From: Actinomycetota bacterium
GTDB taxonomy: Bacteria; Actinomycetota; Actinomycetes; S36-B12; UBA5976
DNA length: 7,404 nucleotides
Assembly (NCBI GenBank): GCA_009704345.1
Contig: WLEH01000047.1
Span: forward strand, 1-7,404
Reading direction: 5' to 3'
Positions 1 through 6,000 of this stretch are shown one piece after another. A program made the translations under genes and the position numbers. Position 1 is the stretch's first letter, and the number at the start of each line of letters is the position of its first letter. The notes beneath the pieces are model-generated. The model did no database searches and had not been told where the DNA came from. It saw nothing but the letters and a program-made list of their open reading frames with translations.

Positions 1-3000
1 CTCCAGAGGTATCAGAGAAGACTCCAGGGATACCAGAGAAGACTACGGTGACTCCAGAGGTATCAGAGAAGACTACGGTGACTCCAGAGGTATCAGAGAA
101 GACTACGGTGACTCCAGAGAAGGCTCCAGCACCAACACCTGCTCCAGAACTAGCTCCAGCGTCAGCAACAACAGCAGCAGCAACAACAGCAGCAACAACA
201 GCAGCAGAAACAACAGAAGCAGCGCCAGCAAAAACTGAAGAAGCAACAACAGAAGCAACACCAGTAGCAGCAAAAGTAGCAGGAACACCAGTAGCAGGAA
301 CACCAGTAGCAGCGCTAGCAAAAACTGAAGAAGCAACAGCAGCAGCTCCAACACCTGCTCCAGCATCAACAGAACCAGTAGCATCAACAGAAACAGTAGC
401 AGCAGATGTAACAACACCTGCTCCAACAGCAACAGTAACAGCAACAACAGCAGCAGAAACAACAGAAGCAGGAACAGAAGCAACAGAAACAAAAGCAGGA
501 ACACCAGTAGCAGCAACAGTAGCTCCAGAAGTAGCATCACCAGAACCAGGGCAATCTGGCGGTGATCCCACTCCAATTACAGTTAATAACACTAAGATTT
601 TGATTAAAAAAGCGGAAAATGAGTATGAGACAACCGATGACACAGGAAAGAAGATTATGGTTAAATATACCGGGACAAACACAAGCGCATTCCTGAAGAT
701 CGCGGATTTCAACATAATAAGTCTGGGTAGAACAAAAACTCGTCTGAGTAATATCGCAAATAATTCGATATATCTTGATAGGAATGAAGAGACAATTGAT
801 TCTGGTTTAGAAGAAGGTCAGGCTAAGTTTCTCGTTTCTCGTTACGATACTCCTGGTATAGTAAATGACATGTTCGATAGTTATATTCTTAAATACGCAG
901 GTGAAAACGATCCACAAAAGCGCCCATCTTGGTGGCAGATAGGAAAAAATATTCGTGTTTCAATATTTGGCGATGTAATGGATTTCAGGAATGATACTTC
1001 ATCCAACTGTAATAACATCGAAAAATACAGATTCGTCGATTCTAGTCTGTACGAAGGCAACGCCGAAACGACATTCGATAAATATATTGAAAATTGGAAA
1101 ACCCAGATAAATAGCCTCACCGCCGCCAAGATTAATCAGCAACTAGGTAGCCCATTTACCCTACAATATGTCCAACAATTAATGGCGAGAGTCGGGCAGG
1201 ATTTCATGGATATTGTGAGAGGTGCCGCACCGTCTAGAGGGCAGGTCGCCCCCACCAGCCATAAATTTGATCCCACCGATCCAATACAGAATAACGTTCT
1301 TAATGTTCTTTATCTCTGTGAGAAATTCTACTATGAGATGCGAGAGGCACACTATAAGATCTACGAGCTCATCTGTAAAAACAATGATGAAATCAACAAA
1401 TCTCTGGCACAGTATACGAAATCGACTCCATACGTACCGGATTATCTCAGAGTTAAGCGAACGCGATTGTTATATATTCTCCGAAGAACATTCCTGTTTT
1501 TGATATATATTATGTGGTTGATGGTTGCTCTCGAAACCTATTTTTTCTATCTCGGCGATGAGAGTAACTACTTCATAAATTTGCGAATAGAATCCGTGCT
1601 CAAGAAATTGGATTTCACTGATATGTTTATGGCCGGTATTAATCTAACATCCGACGTAGAAAATCGCCTCATTCTTTCCAACAACAAGACGGATAAATAT
1701 GATTCCTATATTACAACCCGATATGAAGCCGCCGAAAAGATCCGCTTATATCTGTCGAAACTGATGAACATCTCACTATCTCTATTTAACTCGGACATAG
1801 CAAGCGAACTAACATTCGTGGGATATTTCACAGATCCCAACGAAGAAAAACACGTGAAAAAACTCTATAAAGAAAACGTGGTTTCTACTTCCGAGCCAAA
1901 TTTCAAAAAGGATCTCGATGAGATTCTGAAGAGGATACAGTTATTGAATATAAAAGAACTGAAGGGTATGTTTATAATTGGCAATGAGACCAATTTCAAG
2001 CTGAACTTCTTTATTAGATTAGCATTTAGCCTCAGAAATATCTTTAATTTCAGTCTCGCAGGAGATTCTGAATTTATGAGGAGAATTAATAGATACTCTA
2101 AAATTCTTAATAATTTCCACAAAGTATTGATGTTTATAGCGTTATCTTCTATCGAAAAAATTGCCGAGTTAAGAGAACAGGCTAAAAAGATTACAAATGA
2201 TCGCGAAAAAATTGCGAATAAATTTAGCAAGGGTCCACAGATTAATAGAGCGGCGGTTGATGAGCAAATTTCGATACTGGAGGGCAACATTAAAAATATT
2301 GAAAGAGAAATAAGTAAATATGAGAAGACATTGGATGCCATAGGTTTCAATATAACATCTTCTAAGGACAATATTTCGACGGTACTTCTTAGTGCAACTT
2401 CTGGGCTAGAGAGGATACGTAGAATAGTGGATGACATTCATCATAATACATTTAAGAATTCATCTGATATAGATCGAGATATTGCTTTATTGAGATCAAA
2501 ATCTGCTGCGGAGTTTGATCCTAAGAAACGTGGAGATATAAATCAGCAGATACAGGAGTTAGAGAAAAAGAAGGTGGCTAATCAGCCAAAGTTGAGTGGA
2601 AAGAAGTTGGATATTTCGGAGGGTGTGTTAAAAGATGAAAATATTATGAAATTATCGTTGGATATTACTCGTAAATTTTACATGGGAAAGAAAGTGATTA
2701 ATGCGGACAAGGGGATTTATGAGTCTCTGGTGAAAAATAAGATGAAATTATGGGATGAGTTTAGTGCTATTGAGGCAGATATATCGAAGATTAGTAGTAT
2801 GATGAAGATACAGTTGAAGGGCGATGATTTAACTAAATTATCTAAGGGTCTAGTCCCTCTTGCGTCGTCTGCTACACCGGGGAACCAGACACGTATTATG
2901 AATGAGATTGATTATATTGTCTATCAGCAGGTTACTGATTTCAGTAAACCCCTGGAAGCATTCAAGAATTATTTGAATGATTTAGCAAAGAATTTCAATG

Positions 3001-6000
3001 AAAGTGTCGATAGTATGTTGAATTATGTATTCCCCGAACGAAATTTCATTAGGCAACTAGAAGAAAGCATCAAACAGGCAAAAGCTGGATCCACTATAAA
3101 TGAATACTCGAATATTCTTTCTAAAATCCTTTTAGATGAAACAAAAATAAAGGAACCTCCAGCAGTAACCACGGGAACACCAGCAGTAACCACGGGAACA
3201 CCGGGAACCCCAGCAGTAAACCAGGGAACACCAGCAGTAACCACGGGAACACCAGCAGCAACCACGGGAACCCCAGCAGCAACCACGGGAACACCAGCAG
3301 TAACCCCAGCAGTAAACCAGGGAACACCAGCAGTAACCACGGGAACACCAGCAGTAACTACGGGAACACCAGCAGCAACCACGGGAACACCAGCAGTAAC
3401 CCCAGCAGCAGCTAGTAATCCTGAAGCTTTGTTAAATATGGCGTCTAATACTGCGAGTCTTGTATCTACTTTATTGAGAGGAGGATATACAAATACTCAT
3501 GATACACCAGCAGAAACATCTGCCAATAGAACGCTAGGAAGTCGATTAAAATTCTGGAAGGGTGGTAATTCACAGGGTCCAAACTATCTCTCTGATTTTT
3601 TTATGGATATTGTGACTGGAGATGACGCCCGGCGAATTCACGATGACGAGTTTCTTAAGATTCGAGACAATGGATTATTGGTGAAGGAGTTGAAGGAAAT
3701 CCGCAATTATTTGATGGGAGAAACCAGCGATGAGTACAAGAGAATAATGTATCTCATGCGAGAGGCCGGCATAGATGATATGGAAACTGCGATGGTAAAG
3801 TTAGGCCTAGATATGAATAACGTAAATATCCGCCAGACGATAAGTAATTTGCTTCTGAAGGCCGACGACGAATTATCGCAGTTCCGCAATCTCTGGAAGG
3901 AGTCCGACACCAAACACAAGAAATCCGACGCGTATTTTGACATCGATAGTCTGTATCGCATCTTTTCGATCGCACACTTCTTGAAAACGCAGGATATCTC
4001 CAAAAATCTGCGTGAAATATCGAAAATATTGAAGATTAATCCACTAGCGATCGGTGAGATTCGCGACAAAGTTTCCCGAGCGCAATTCACCGATTACGTC
4101 ACAATTAACAAGAAGAACAACGTATATAATAATAAGACCGTATTCATTACATCCGATATCTATAGTAACTACCCGCGATTTGTGCAGACTCTGCACAACG
4201 CCGGTATCATTACTCTATATGATGTCAACGATGTTCACAGTCTGATTAATCTCTGTTTCACTACCTGGAATATGAATAACACATGGCTTATCATTCCCGG
4301 TGGTCTATACAATAATGGCAGTGTGACCGATCCAAAGACGGCACCGCCAATTCCACGAACTGGTGTATATCAGTCTGGAGGTGGTGTAAATTATGACACC
4401 AAGTTCATGGACTATGATATCCGTATCCATATCCTCTTACACAATCTCAAAATCCAGGCAAATTACATTGGAAGCGATGTGATCGTATTCGACCCGCGAG
4501 TGGAAACCGGGACGATGTTAAGAGGTGGAACCACGGTGAAGAATTTCACTCTTCCTGCCAGCATCACCAACTCCAACTTCTATAAAAACCCGGCATCTAA
4601 AACAGTATCCCCCGCAACTCCGCTAGATATTATTAGAACATTCTATAAGGGTTACACTGATCAAACGGGATCAAGGTTCCATCCACGCGAGATGCTCCTG
4701 GAACCGAAAGAAGTAACGAAACCCGGCACCGATTACGCATACTATATCAAATACCAGTTTTTCAACGGGGATATCGCCGCTATATCCAAAGTAATCACCG
4801 ACAAAAAGATCAAATATATACGTGGTAATACCAGTATTTCCAGCAATGTTGACAGTGTCACCGCATCCACCGGGTATAATCACGGTACCAAGGGTGTTCC
4901 AGAGGGTAAACTGATGGTTGTCCTATTGCCTAAGGCGCGGGGTCAATCCGGTGGTTTCAATAAGTACATGGATACGATCTATAGGAATGGGCTGGGTGGA
5001 GAGCAGTATGGTGGTATGATTGAGACATCGGGCAGTGATGCTATATATACTACATGTATCTATGATATGAATCGTATTTTCGTGAATCAGGAGGCGGCGG
5101 TGACAATGGACGGCAATGGTGTTCCAATCACGAATACACCCGGATTCTTCCAGTTATCGCTTCTGGAGGAGTATCGAAGTCTGCTGAATAAAATGGAGGT
5201 GGATGCGGGTAAGTACGGCCAGACCTTCGAGTACATCTATAAAAATGATCGTGATTTCGATCAGAAATTATCGGTGAAGTTGAATAATCTTCAGAATTTG
5301 ATGCCGATGTTTATAGATAGCAAGGGTGCTAAGCGGTTGGCGACATATCAGCAGGATTTCACGGTTGATCGCATGACATTCGCGGGTCTAATTGGCAAGA
5401 CTATGAGAAGTAAGATGGGAGATGCCGTTATTACTCCTCTCGATATTGCCGCGAACCGGGGTAGAGTTGTGCCGGGTAGTGCGGCGATTGCGTATGGTAT
5501 CCCGTCTGGATCTGGGGACATAGCAGATAAACTGGCGCAACTCCGACTACAATTAGCGGCGGCTGAGAGAGAGAAACGTGAGCATATGGATCGTATCAAT
5601 CGTGCTATAGCGGATCTGGATCGTCAGATTGCGGCGACTACTGATCCGAAGGTTAAGCAGGAGCTTCAGACACGCCGTGATAATCTGGAGAGATCGAAAA
5701 ATATGTATGACAAGGAGGTGAATATTGTGGAACTGAAGAAGAGTATAGCGGAGTTGGAGCCGCTATTGACGATGAAATATGAGTTCGAGCCACTGGGTGA
5801 TGATAATGATACGGTGGAGGTAAGATTGAAGAAGATAGAATCGAATATTATTACGATACGTAATATATTGAATAATTTCGCGCAGAATTTCCAGGAGTTA
5901 CAGAATGCGCAACTGAGCAATGTGTTCGGTGCCATGTCTAAATCTATCAGGGGTATAATGGCGGGGCGTGCTACGGGGTCCACTAATTTGGGTGCGAGGG

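Larger units (their letters stand above)
576..3155 (+). other. Segment A of the giant protein (residues 192-1051), no recognised domain
   Basis: This 860-residue block sits between linkers 1 and 2. Its first part (about 576-1200) looks mixed alpha/beta and contains the only aromatic-dense patch near 924 (SWWQIG). A short motif FMDIV lies at 1203-1217. A helical stretch follows at about 1275-1400 with Tyr/Glu/Lys-rich sequence (EKFYYEMREAHYKIYELI), then a basic patch and a hydrophobic stretch (1455-1553). From about 1850 on it is almost entirely helix-like and Lys/Glu/Asn-rich, including two coiled-coil-like stretches, and ends in helices at 2940-3120. All three cysteines lie in its first half (near 1014, 1315, 1371). 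I do not recognise a family. It is a structured module only by contrast with the low-complexity linkers on both sides. Confidence 0.7.

Noticed and set aside
3..122. CRISPR array based on 30-base direct repeats
   Set aside because: The units are directly adjacent without unique spacers, are in frame, and encode a repeated peptide.
114..575. CAG/GCA triplet-repeat microsatellite in non-coding DNA
   Set aside because: The triplets are interrupted by varied codons and keep one frame that continues into ordinary protein sequence, so the tract is coding.
103..576. Minus-strand ORF of 157 codons, almost all Leu
   Set aside because: It is the antisense of the GCA/ACA/CCA linker repeats; reverse-complementing repeats of this type automatically yields leucine runs. 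The + frame explains the region.
657..659. First in-frame ATG as the possible gene start
   Set aside because: The 218 codons upstream are open in the same frame and carry in-phase protein repeats, so coding extends upstream; the ATG is internal.
1222..1503. Plus-strand 93-codon ORF in another frame
   Set aside because: It overlaps the long frame completely and reads as Arg/Ser/Thr-rich noise. A similar short ORF at 4054-4245 is rejected for the same reason.
1865..2437. Minus-strand ORF of 190 codons
   Set aside because: Its Ile/Leu/Ser-rich, low-complexity composition is what the antisense of a Lys/Asn/Glu-rich coding region gives. No ribosome binding site or recognisable domain, and the + strand is coding throughout.
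3023..3382. Minus-strand ORFs with VPVVTAGV or FPWLLLV repeats
   Set aside because: They are antisense readings of the linker 2 repeats in two frames. Regular repeats stay open in several frames, and these ORFs lie inside the continuous + frame.
5370..5415. Walker A nucleotide-binding motif at FAGLIGKTM
   Set aside because: Gly-Lys-Thr is present, but the required first glycine of GxxxxGK(T/S) is missing (Phe occupies it) and no convincing Walker B was found.
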